Origin: Candidatus Uhrbacteria bacterium RIFOXYB12_FULL_58_10
Lineage (GTDB): Bacteria > Patescibacteriota > Patescibacteriia > UBA9934 > GWF2-40-263
NCBI GenBank assembly: GCA_943357275.1
Contig: CALRGL010000068.1
Span: forward strand, 1 to 5,291
Direction: 5' to 3'
Length of the DNA: 5,291 nt
The notes below the pieces were generated by a model that saw only the letters and a program-made list of their open reading frames with translations, was not told the DNA's origin and searched no databases. The translations under genes were made by a program, and so were the position numbers. This document shows, one piece after another, positions 1-5,291 of the stretch. Every line of letters starts with the position of its first letter. Position 1 is the stretch's first letter.

Positions 1-1348
1 CATGTACCTCAAATCCAAGTCGTTCCAAAATGCCAACCATGTCCTTTTTCTCCATCTCAATTCCCATCAAACGATTGGCTTGATCGGGATCGAAATCTAA
101 GACAAGCGGTTCATACGGCTTTGCTTCTTCCACCATCACCCCTGAAGCCACGACTCCACCTGCGAGTTCTTGAATAAGTTCAACCGCTCGGGCAAGAGCT
201 GGACCTGTTGCTTCAACAGATAATCCTTTTTCAAACAACAACTGTGAATCTGAATAGAGGTTGAGTGCACGTGCTGTTCGTCGAATAGAAACCGAATCGA
301 AACTTGCGGATTCGATCACAACACGTGTTGTCTGCTCCGTTGTTCCTGTTTCTTGACCACCCATCACTCCCGCAACAGCAACCGCTTTCTTTGCGTCCGC
401 AATCACAAGTTGATCGGCAGAAAGTTTGTAAGTCTTTCCATCAAGGGCAACAAACGCTTCATCTTTTTTAGCCTTACGAACAACAATCTTCTCCCCTTCT
501 AACTTGTCTGCATCAAACGCGTGCAACGGCTGACCGTATTCATGCAAAACTAAGTTCGTAATATCAACAACATTATTAATTGGTCGATGTCCAGCAAGAA
601 GTAATTTCTTTTGCACCCACCAAGGTGACGGACCCACCTTCACGTTTTCCATCACGATCGCAGAATACTTTGGACAGAGGTCAGATTCTTCAACAGAAAC
701 GGAAAAAACAGAATTTCCTTCTTTTATTCCTTTTACTTCACCTGCCGTCCATGTAAATTTATCCTTTGTTACAGCCGCACCTTCGCGTGCCTGACCAATG
801 ATCGAATAACAATCTGGTCGATTCGACGTCACTTCAATATCAAAAATAACATCGTCCAAATCAAGCGCTTCAGCAAGCGGTGTTCCAGCTTTTGCATCAA
901 TCAAATTCGTCAGATCCCAAATATCTTTTTTTCCAGTGGCGAGTTTATCAAACCCAATTTCTTCCACGGCACAAATCATGCCATGACTTTCTACGCCACG
1001 AATTTTTGTCAGTGTCAGTTCGATTAAATCCCCTTCGCCATGCCATCGCACTTTGGCTCCAGGCAAACCAACAACAACACGTTGACCCTCTACCAAATTT
1101 TCTCCCCCACAAACAATATCAACCACCTCTGTGCCAATGTCTGTCTTTGCAATTTTTAATTTATCTGCGTTTGGATGTGTCTCAACCTTTTTAACAATAC
1201 CAACAACTATCTTGTTGAAACGCTCAGCAAGTTTGTCAGATCGTTCAACAGAATTCCCTGAGGCTGTCGTGAGTTTTGCAAACTCTTCCGCGGAAAGATT
1301 GGTATCAAGGTGTTCTTTAATCCAATTGTAGGATGCGAGGATATTCAT
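1..1348 (-). CDS. pheT: Phenylalanyl-tRNA synthetase beta subunit, C-terminal part beyond the window
   Basis: Beta subunit of the alpha2-beta2 cytoplasmic enzyme that charges tRNA(Phe) with phenylalanine; in this family it carries tRNA-binding and editing domains. I translated 449 codons by hand with no stop; the frame runs off the left edge. Seen: an N-terminus beginning MNILASYNWIKEHL; an EMAP-type tRNA-binding domain at about 42-149 (HPNADKLKIAKTDIG at 58-72, then KIRGVESHGMICAVEEIG at 115-132); a B3/B4 editing region at about 165-390 (SNRPDCYSIIGQARE near 175, NNVVDITNLVLHEYGQPLHAFD at about 258-279, AGVMGG near 326); and the beginning of a B5 domain (ANRLMGIEMEKKDMVGILERLGF). Full-length bacterial PheT is near 800 residues, so roughly half is missing, including the catalytic-like core and the anticodon-binding domain. 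The ATG follows the pheS stop after one base (TAG-T-ATG) and has no clear Shine-Dalgarno site, which suggests translational coupling. The family's usual CGAPN motif reads CGGEN here. Confidence 0.96.
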   Translation of the reverse strand, partial: MNILASYNWIKEHLDTNLSAEEFAKLTTASGNSVERSDKLAERFNKIVVGIVKKVETHPNADKLKIAKTDIGTEVVDIVCGGENLVEGQRVVVGLPGAKVRWHGEGDLIELTLTKIRGVESHGMICAVEEIGFDKLATGKKDIWDLTNLIDAKAGTPLAEALDLDDVIFDIEVTSNRPDCYSIIGQAREGAAVTKDKFTWTAGEVKGIKEGNSVFSVSVEESDLCPKYSAIVMENVKVGPSPWWVQKKLLLAGHRPINNVVDITNLVLHEYGQPLHAFDADKLEGEKIVVRKAKKDEAFVALDGKTYKLSADQLVIADAKKAVAVAGVMGGQETGTTEQTTRVVIESASFDSVSIRRTARALNLYSDSQLLFEKGLSVEATGPALARAVELIQELAGGVVASGVMVEEAKPYEPLVLDFDPDQANRLMGIEMEKKDMVGILERLGFEVH

Positions 1349-1349
1349 A

Positions 1350-2396
1350 CTAAAACTGTTTTACAAATCGTAGATCGTTCTTATACAAGATACGCAGGTC
1401 ATCGATCTTAATGCCTTCGCGCATCATAAACGTACGTTCCACTCCCCAACCAAAGGCAAATCCTGAGTAAACGTTTGGATCGAGCCCTCCTGCTTTGAGC
1501 ACATTTGGATGAACCATACCGGCTCCACCAAGCTCCACCCAACCACCTTTACACAATCGACATGCACCAGAATCATCACCTCCACAGACTTCACAACTGA
1601 TATCGACTTCGAAACTTGGCTCTGTAAAACGGAAGTGGTGTGGGCGCAAACGTGTTTTACGATTTGGTCCAAAGAATGCTTTTGCAAAATAATCAAGCAC
1701 ACCTTTGAGATGTGTTACAGAAATATCTTTGTCGATCATGAGTCCTTCAAACTGGTGAAACATCGGAATGTGGGTGATGTCGATTTGTCGTCGATACGTT
1801 CGATTGATGTTAATCATGCGAATCGGTGGTTTCACTTCTTCCATGTGTCGAACCTGCGAATTGGACGTATGTGGAGTAAGAACAAGTTTGCCTTTCTTAG
1901 CTTCTGGAATATCCATAAAGAAGGTCTCCCAGTCATCGCGCGCTGGGTGATCTTTTGGCATGTTCAAGGATTCAAACACATAATAATCCCAATCAATTTC
2001 TGGAGCGCGAACCGCAGAAAATCCAATCCGACCAAAGATATCTGAGATCTCGGCAATGGCCTGACTGGTTGGGTGCAAGTGTCCTTCTTCGTTGAAGTGA
2101 CCCGGCTCGGTAATATCAATCCACTCACGCTGTGCATGAACAGAAGATTCAGACCCAACGATTTCTTGTTCTTTGTTTCCGTAAGCAACTTCAATTGCTT
2201 CCTTTACTTCATTAGCAATCTTTCCAACAACTTTTCGTTCTTCGTCCGCAAGTGTAGCAACATGTTGCAACAAGTTCTTCAACTTTCCTTTGCGACCCAA
2301 AAATTCCGTTTTCAAATTCTCCAGATTGTCACGATCTGTAACTTTATGAATCAACTCCTCGAATTCTTGTTTGAGTTTCTCTAAATCCTTTTTCAT
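1350..2396 (-). CDS. pheS: Phenylalanyl-tRNA synthetase alpha subunit
   Basis: Catalytic subunit of the class II phenylalanyl-tRNA synthetase, which partners with PheT. It is 348 residues long, normal for bacterial PheS. Residues 1-90 are charged and helical (coiled-coil tRNA-binding arm). The catalytic core starts at GHFNEEGHLHPTSQAI (99-114). Motif 2 is at about 196-219 (NINRTYRRQIDITHIPMFHQFEG), preceded by LTPHTSNSQVRHM. Motif 3 is at about 312-327. Residues 268-282 hold C-x2-C-x7-C-x2-C (C268, C271, C279, C282), a zinc-ribbon-like insert also known from Firmicutes PheS, just before GGAGMVHPNVL. Oddities: motif 3 reads GWGVERTFMM where most bacteria have GMGxERLAML, and the usual DTFY segment reads ETFF (157-160). 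The ATG at 2396 has only GGAAG very close upstream, a poor ribosome site. It ends in TAG one base before pheT. The identification is secure. Confidence 0.98.
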   Translation of the reverse strand: MKKDLEKLKQEFEELIHKVTDRDNLENLKTEFLGRKGKLKNLLQHVATLADEERKVVGKIANEVKEAIEVAYGNKEQEIVGSESSVHAQREWIDITEPGHFNEEGHLHPTSQAIAEISDIFGRIGFSAVRAPEIDWDYYVFESLNMPKDHPARDDWETFFMDIPEAKKGKLVLTPHTSNSQVRHMEEVKPPIRMININRTYRRQIDITHIPMFHQFEGLMIDKDISVTHLKGVLDYFAKAFFGPNRKTRLRPHHFRFTEPSFEVDISCEVCGGDDSGACRLCKGGWVELGGAGMVHPNVLKAGGLDPNVYSGFAFGWGVERTFMMREGIKIDDLRILYKNDLRFVKQF

Positions 2397-2408
2397 ACTT
2401 CCACTGTG

Positions 2409-2434
2409 TCATCTCGAGCGAAGTCGAGAGATCT
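2409..2434. repeat. Short palindromic REP-like element in the rseP-pheS spacer
   Basis: On the plus strand a perfect 6-base inverted repeat, TCTCGA (2412-2417) and TCGAGA (2424-2429), encloses the 6-base loop GCGAAG. The flanks add ATC (2411-2413) and GAT (2430-2432), which can pair if GA (2428-2429) bulges out. The whole, GTCATCTCGAGCGAAG plus its partner arm, resembles small dispersed intergenic palindromes that I recall from many bacterial genomes. That resemblance is memory, not a search. It fills much of the 64-base gap between the protease and pheS. In the mRNA it would form a hairpin 20 bases upstream of the pheS start. It is not an intrinsic terminator in the transcribed direction, because no T-run follows. 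Confidence 0.55.
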
Positions 2435-2460
2435 GTTATGTCTCTTTGCTTTAATTGAAA

Positions 2461-3537
2461 TTACAAATTAACAATATCTCGATAAGTAACAATGACGACC
2501 AGGAGCATGAGCAAAGCAAAACCAGCATTATGCATCACAGCTTCGAACTTTGCACTCACAGGTTTTCCTCCTCGAACTTTTTCGATGATGAGGAACAAGA
2601 CACGTCCGCCATCGAGTGCTGGAAACGGCAAGATGTTGATGACAGCGAGGTTGATTGATAAGAGCGCGGCAAATTGGACCAAGTAAATAATTCCCATGGC
2701 TGCAACCTTCCCCGTAAGAACAGCAATACCAACCGGACCAGAAAGATCTACTCCCGGACCTTTACCACCAACAATATTTTGTATGATTCCTCCAAAAGCT
2801 TTTATCACTTCCCATGTAAACGTTGCGGTTGTGGCCACCCCTTGCATGACTGCCTGAATCGGTGAAAAGGAAATGATTCCTGTTTTTGCAAAGGCAACAC
2901 CAATAGCCGTCAGTCCAAGATCTTTCAATTCTTCTGCTTTTACCGTAACGGACTTCGTTGCATAATCTTTCTGATTGACCGTAATCACAACCCCTTCTTT
3001 TCCATGCTCAAGCAAATAAGCTCGCGCATCTTGATCTGTTGCAAACGTCTGATCATTAATCGAAACGAGCGCATCACCTGGTACAAGTCCAGCCGTAAAC
3101 GCTGGCGAAGGTTCCGCAACTTCCACAATCGAGATCTGTTCTTTTTCTACGTGTGCTCCTTTTGGCAGAGTCGAGTCAATTGTTGTCGGCATTCCGATCA
3201 TAAATCCAATCGAGAGTAGGACGATCGCGAGAAGCAAATTCATCACAACTCCCGCAACAAGTACAACAAATCTCTGCCAGATTTTTTTGTGTGCAAAGCT
3301 ATCTTCGTCGTGCTTATCATCCCCACTCTCCCCTTTAATACGAACAAATCCACCAAGTGGAATCCAGTTAATCGAATAAATCGTTCCCTTTTTTTTAATT
3401 CCAAACAACCGTGGAGGAAACCCAAACCCAAACTCTTCCACCTTCATCCCCATCTTTTTGGCCATCAAAAAATGCCCAAGTTCGTGGACGAAAACCAGAA
3501 GCGACAAGACAACAACAAATAGAATGATTGTTCCCAT
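2461..3537 (-). CDS. rseP: RseP-type site-2 intramembrane zinc metalloprotease
   Basis: Integral membrane protease of the S2P (M50) family, which cleaves transmembrane segments of substrates such as anti-sigma factors or remnant signal peptides. The 358 residues contain every hallmark. The first membrane helix carries the zinc-binding HELGH at 18-22. The conserved block FGFGFPPRLFG (36-46) leads to YSINWIPLGGFVRIKGE (54-70). A second membrane helix spans about 89-116. A single PDZ domain lies at about 120-212 (AGLVPGDALVSIND at 149-162). SGPVGIAVL follows at 266-274. The third zinc ligand sits in NILPFPALDGGR (301-312) within a membrane segment, and a last helix spans about 336-351. One PDZ domain, as in short forms, rather than the two of E. 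coli RseP. The substrate cannot be told, as no sigma or anti-sigma gene is present. The start is the ATG at 3537, which leads straight into helix 1; there is no Shine-Dalgarno site. The stop is TAA, 64 bases before pheS. Confidence 0.95.
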   Translation of the reverse strand: MGTIILFVVVLSLLVFVHELGHFLMAKKMGMKVEEFGFGFPPRLFGIKKKGTIYSINWIPLGGFVRIKGESGDDKHDEDSFAHKKIWQRFVVLVAGVVMNLLLAIVLLSIGFMIGMPTTIDSTLPKGAHVEKEQISIVEVAEPSPAFTAGLVPGDALVSINDQTFATDQDARAYLLEHGKEGVVITVNQKDYATKSVTVKAEELKDLGLTAIGVAFAKTGIISFSPIQAVMQGVATTATFTWEVIKAFGGIIQNIVGGKGPGVDLSGPVGIAVLTGKVAAMGIIYLVQFAALLSINLAVINILPFPALDGGRVLFLIIEKVRGGKPVSAKFEAVMHNAGFALLMLLVVIVTYRDIVNL

Positions 3538-3549
3538 ATTTCAGGGGAA

Positions 3550-3578
3550 ATCATACCCTTGGTGTGACGGAAAGGCAA
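3550..3578 (-). promoter_or_regulatory. Sigma-70-type promoter for the site-2 protease gene
   Basis: On the minus strand TTGCCT (3578-3573, four of six to the consensus -35) is followed after exactly 17 bases by TATGAT (3555-3550, five of six to the -10). The expected transcription start is near 3543, only about six bases before the ATG at 3537. The mRNA would therefore be nearly leaderless, which fits the absence of a Shine-Dalgarno site. The promoter lies directly after the terminator of the upstream gene. It is predicted by eye from consensus only. Confidence 0.6.
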
Positions 3579-3580
3579 AT

Positions 3581-3605
3581 AAAAAAAACACGACCAATGG
3601 CCGTG
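3581..3605 (-). terminator. Intrinsic terminator after the phosphoribosyltransferase-like gene
   Basis: Read on the minus strand, CACGGCC-ATT-GGTCGTG forms a seven-pair stem (one G-U pair) with a three-base loop at 3605-3589. Eight T residues follow directly (3588-3581). It sits six bases after the TAG of the upstream gene. This is a textbook rho-independent terminator and separates that gene from the protease-pheST group. Confidence 0.85.
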
Positions 3606-3611
3606 AAGAAT

Positions 3612-4544
3612 CTACAAAAGATGAGCGAGCAGATGAAGACGCACCGAGTCGCTTTTCACCTCTGGATGAAGCAATCGAACCGGCAGTCGATCAAGATCAG
3701 CAAACAAGATCTCTCGACCCAATTGTTGTTCGATCAACTCCAGAATGTCTATATTGAGCTGAATCAGTTTTTGCGAAATCGCTGGAGAAAACTCTCCAAA
3801 CGACGCCCAACTGTGAGCAAGACCGAATGGCTCGATATAGGGATAACCTTGATTAGACTCTTCTGAGTAAAGGCTTCGTCCCGACATCGGACAAAAGACA
3901 AAGAAGTCACGCTCACAGACCTCATCAACAGCCTTTGGTGTTCCTTCTGCACCGAATGTAAACGCCGCATGAAGAACAGCACCAAGCTTTTGACACATCG
4001 CAAACGGATCGCTTTGTGTTGGTTCCACAACAGCAATACCGCATACAACACGAACAACACGAATACCTTCTTCAGCAAGTCGTTGAATAACGGCAACGAC
4101 CACTTTTCCACTGAACACAACATCATCCACGAGAACAACCTCTGCGGACAAACCATTGAAGTGTTTATGCAAGGTTGATACGAGATCCGAAACTTGATCA
4201 ACTGGATCTGGGAAACCGAACCGAGCATAAAATCCATCAATGTTCTCAAGTGTTTCGTAATGAACACACCGAGTGATCTGCAACATCCTATCCGTGGGCC
4301 AGTAGACTGGATCCACAGAAATCACAGGACGTTGTTCATGTTCAAGCAAGGCGGCCATGCCTTCGTGCATTTGATCTGCACTGACACGTACAACCTTGTG
4401 ATTGTTGAATGTGAGAATCTGAGTCAGTTTTGCTCGGATTTCATCATAGGGCAGAGAAAAGACCTTATCGAAACGTGCCATGGACCAACGGTCAAGCAGT
4501 AGATGAAGGTCTTCGGAAAGAACATAAACGCTGGAGTCGGCCAT
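3612..4544 (-). CDS. Phosphoribosyltransferase-like protein of unknown substrate
   Basis: 310 residues, probably cytoplasmic: no signal peptide or membrane helix is visible. The central part looks like a type I phosphoribosyltransferase fold. Residues 136-150 read VVLVDDVVFSGKVVV, which matches the PRPP-binding signature (hydrophobic strand, two acids D140-D141, then S145-G146), followed by a helix and the strand VRVVRVVCGIAVV (162-173). The match is imperfect: V148 stands where PRPP loops normally have Thr or Ser, and F144 where a small residue is usual. The first 100 residues and the last 100, including FVFCPMSGRSL (215-225) and GYPYIEPFG (233-241), match nothing I recognise and may form a substrate hood or a separate domain. 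It could be an active transferase, a regulator that senses PRPP or nucleotides (as PyrR does), or a nucleobase-linked defence or stress protein; the sequence does not decide. The ATG at 4544 has a strong GGAGGT five bases upstream. Its own promoter and terminator make it look monocistronic. Confidence 0.8.
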   Translation of the reverse strand: MADSSVYVLSEDLHLLLDRWSMARFDKVFSLPYDEIRAKLTQILTFNNHKVVRVSADQMHEGMAALLEHEQRPVISVDPVYWPTDRMLQITRCVHYETLENIDGFYARFGFPDPVDQVSDLVSTLHKHFNGLSAEVVLVDDVVFSGKVVVAVIQRLAEEGIRVVRVVCGIAVVEPTQSDPFAMCQKLGAVLHAAFTFGAEGTPKAVDEVCERDFFVFCPMSGRSLYSEESNQGYPYIEPFGLAHSWASFGEFSPAISQKLIQLNIDILELIEQQLGREILFADLDRLPVRLLHPEVKSDSVRLHLLAHLL

Positions 4545-4549
4545 GGAGC

Positions 4550-4555
4550 ACCTCC
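4550..4555 (-). promoter_or_regulatory. Strong ribosome binding site that fixes the start at 4544
   Basis: GGAGGT on the minus strand, five bases before the ATG at 4544. It is the only full Shine-Dalgarno sequence in the window. Its GGAG can pair with CTCC (4548-4545) across a GTG loop, giving a tiny hairpin that would cover the site. Confidence 0.8.
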
Positions 4556-4571
4556 GTAAAGGACTGATCAG

Positions 4572-4599
4572 GTTTTATCATACAAAACCAGAATGTCAA
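4572..4599 (-). promoter_or_regulatory. Probable promoter of the phosphoribosyltransferase-like gene
   Basis: A perfect -35 hexamer TTGACA lies at 4599-4594 (minus strand). The -10 is ambiguous. TAAAAC (4577-4572) is 16 bases away but only four of six to consensus. The better hexamer TATGAT (4582-4577) is only 11 bases from the TTGACA and would need a weak or missing -35. Either choice puts the start near 4565-4570, with a leader of roughly 20-27 bases carrying the ribosome site. Confidence 0.45.
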
Positions 4600-4604
4600 A
4601 CAAC

Positions 4605-4622
4605 GAGAATGAATCTATTCTC
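4605..4622. repeat. AT-rich inverted repeat after the SLOG-family gene, possible weak terminator
   Basis: GAGAAT (4605-4610) and ATTCTC (4617-4622) are perfect inverted arms around a six-base loop, 17 to 34 bases beyond the stop of the gene at 4639. Read on the minus strand the hairpin is followed by GTTGTTTG, a poor T-tract, so it would be at best a weak terminator. It also lies five bases upstream of the TTGACA box, so an operator role is possible. Confidence 0.35.
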
Positions 4623-4638
4623 TTCTTTGATATCTCAA

Positions 4639-5178
4639 CTACATGCTTTGTACTTCATGAATGGCTAACATTACAGCTTCTTCCGGTGTTGTTGCAGCAA
4701 GAACACGTCGACGTTCACGAGCATCCATAAATTGACCAGCAAGTTTTTCTGACCAACCTCCAACACCCGTAAGGGCAATCATGGGAATATTCGACTGATA
4801 TGCTATTGCAATTTCTGTGAGTGTGCCCGAACCTCCCGAAATAGCAATGATGGCATCGCAGGAATTAACTAAAACAAATTCTCGTCCACCTCCTCGTTCA
4901 AGGCCTGTCACGATAATGACATCCGTATTATTTTCCTTGTCCCAAATATCCTTTCCTTTTCCATAGGTCACACCAACAGTCAAACCACCTTTACGTTTTG
5001 CTCCACGCGCTGCCGCTGTGGAAAGTGAGTCGTAATCCTTTTCAGCACCATAAACAACAATGACCCCTTGTTCTGCTAATAACTCACCAACGCGTTCAGC
5101 AAGTTGTGAAACTTCATCTCCATAATTCAAATCAGCCGCTGACCCCATTACACCAATTTGTATTTTGCGATTCACCAT
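4639..5178 (-). CDS. SLOG/LOG-like Rossmann-fold protein (TIGR00725-like, DprA/LOG-related)
   Basis: 179 residues from the ATG at 5178. A Rossmann-like nucleotide-binding protein of the SLOG superfamily, which includes LOG cytokinin riboside 5'-monophosphate phosphoribohydrolases, lysine-decarboxylase-like proteins and DprA. Seen: a first strand and loop KIQIGVMGSA (5-14), AAARGAKRKGGLTVGVTYG (55-73), GRE at 98-100 in the place of the LOG arginine segment, strand DAIIAIS (108-114), and the signature GGSGTLTE (115-122), which matches the LOG/TIGR00725 GGxGTxxE with E122. The C-terminal helices include TPEEAVMLAI. The usual glycine-rich first loop (GGGxxGxM) is replaced by YGAEKDYDSLS (43-53). 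Substrate and reaction are unknown; nucleotide binding is a fair inference. In-frame TTG codons at 5193 and 5190 could extend it by four or five residues, but neither has a ribosome site and the ATG gives the family's usual short N-terminus. It lies 26 bases after the preceding gene, probably in the same operon. Confidence 0.85.
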   Translation of the reverse strand: MVNRKIQIGVMGSAADLNYGDEVSQLAERVGELLAEQGVIVVYGAEKDYDSLSTAAARGAKRKGGLTVGVTYGKGKDIWDKENNTDVIIVTGLERGGGREFVLVNSCDAIIAISGGSGTLTEIAIAYQSNIPMIALTGVGGWSEKLAGQFMDARERRRVLAATTPEEAVMLAIHEVQSM

Positions 5179-5204
5179 AGTTATTTTCAACAAATCGATA
5201 AAAA

Positions 5205-5291
5205 TTATTCGAGCTTCCCGACACTCAACTCCACCTCCCGCAAAAGCACGGAAGGAAGAATCTTGTTCACTGCTTCAAGATCCAGATACAA
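5205..5291 (-). CDS. C-terminal end of an unidentified protein (partial)
   Basis: From the right edge, 28 sense codons are open on the minus strand and end in TAA at 5207-5205. The tail is rich in Leu, Val and Glu and ends LREVELSVGKLE, compatible with an amphipathic helix and a final strand. It is too short to identify. Support for it being coding: same strand as everything else, position 26 bases upstream of the next ATG, and the absence of any other explanation for this edge. The other frames are not excluded with so little sequence. If real, it would be the gene preceding the SLOG-family gene in one operon. Confidence 0.5.
   Translation of the reverse strand: MYLDLEAVNKILPSVLLREVELSVGKLE

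Noticed and set aside
1509..2045. A 178-codon open frame on the plus strand, antisense to pheS.
   Set aside because: It lies wholly inside the pheS gene in mirror register, its product is rich in Trp, Cys, His and Ile with no recognisable motif, and the opposite strand encodes an unmistakable PheS. A shadow frame.
2397..2460. A T-box or other amino-acid-sensing leader upstream of pheS.
   Set aside because: The spacer is only 64 bases, has no T-box sequence, no specifier loop, no leader peptide with Phe codons and no terminator/antiterminator pair.
3707..3718. A 12-base match (AGATCTCTCGAC) to one arm of the palindrome at 2409-2434.
   Set aside because: Only one arm is present and it lies in coding sequence (near residues 276-279 of the phosphoribosyltransferase-like protein). 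No hairpin can form, so chance is the simplest explanation.
3764..4267. A 167-codon minus-strand frame inside the phosphoribosyltransferase-like gene.
   Set aside because: It overlaps the 310-codon gene in another frame, has no ribosome site, and its product has no family features. The longer frame has the start signals and the PRPP-like motif.
1..5291. A recoded genetic code with UGA as a sense codon (as in Gracilibacteria-like lineages), suggested by the fact that none of the five visible stops is TGA.
   Set aside because: No long frame contains an in-frame TGA, glycine and tryptophan positions use standard codons, and five stops are too few to draw a conclusion.

Overview
The window reads as chromosomal DNA of a bacterium and is packed with genes that all lie on the minus strand. 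A candidate phylum radiation (Patescibacteria-like) organism is my best guess. The support is compact spacing, mostly weak or missing Shine-Dalgarno sites, a likely near-leaderless transcript, and diverged versions of universal proteins (PheS motif 3, the SLOG glycine loop). This placement is inference: no marker gene here fixes the phylum. All five visible stops are TAG or TAA and no reading frame contains an internal TGA, so nothing calls for a recoded genetic code.

Layout in transcription order, from right to left. (1) The last 28 codons of an unidentified gene (5291-5205). (2) A small Rossmann-fold protein of the SLOG/LOG-like group (5178-4639), close behind it and probably in the same operon. 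(3) A 94-base gap with an AT-rich inverted repeat, a TTGACA-containing promoter region and a strong ribosome binding site. (4) A 310-residue phosphoribosyltransferase-like protein of unknown substrate (4544-3612), ended by a clear intrinsic terminator (3605-3581). (5) A sigma-70-type promoter that starts beside that terminator and should give an almost leaderless mRNA for an RseP-type site-2 protease (3537-2461). (6) A 64-base spacer with a small palindromic repeat that looks like a dispersed intergenic element. (7) pheS (2396-1350) and, one base later, pheT (1348 to the left edge, cut off after 449 codons).

Functionally, pheS and pheT encode the two subunits of phenylalanyl-tRNA synthetase and are surely co-expressed. 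The site-2 protease just upstream may share their transcript. The phosphoribosyltransferase-like gene appears to be its own transcription unit, bounded by its own promoter and terminator. No gene-free stretch exceeds 300 bases. I see no tRNA, rRNA, CRISPR array, insertion sequence or phage gene. The window is mostly housekeeping; the less ordinary parts are the phosphoribosyltransferase-like protein, the altered SLOG loop, the terminator/promoter junction and the palindromic repeat.
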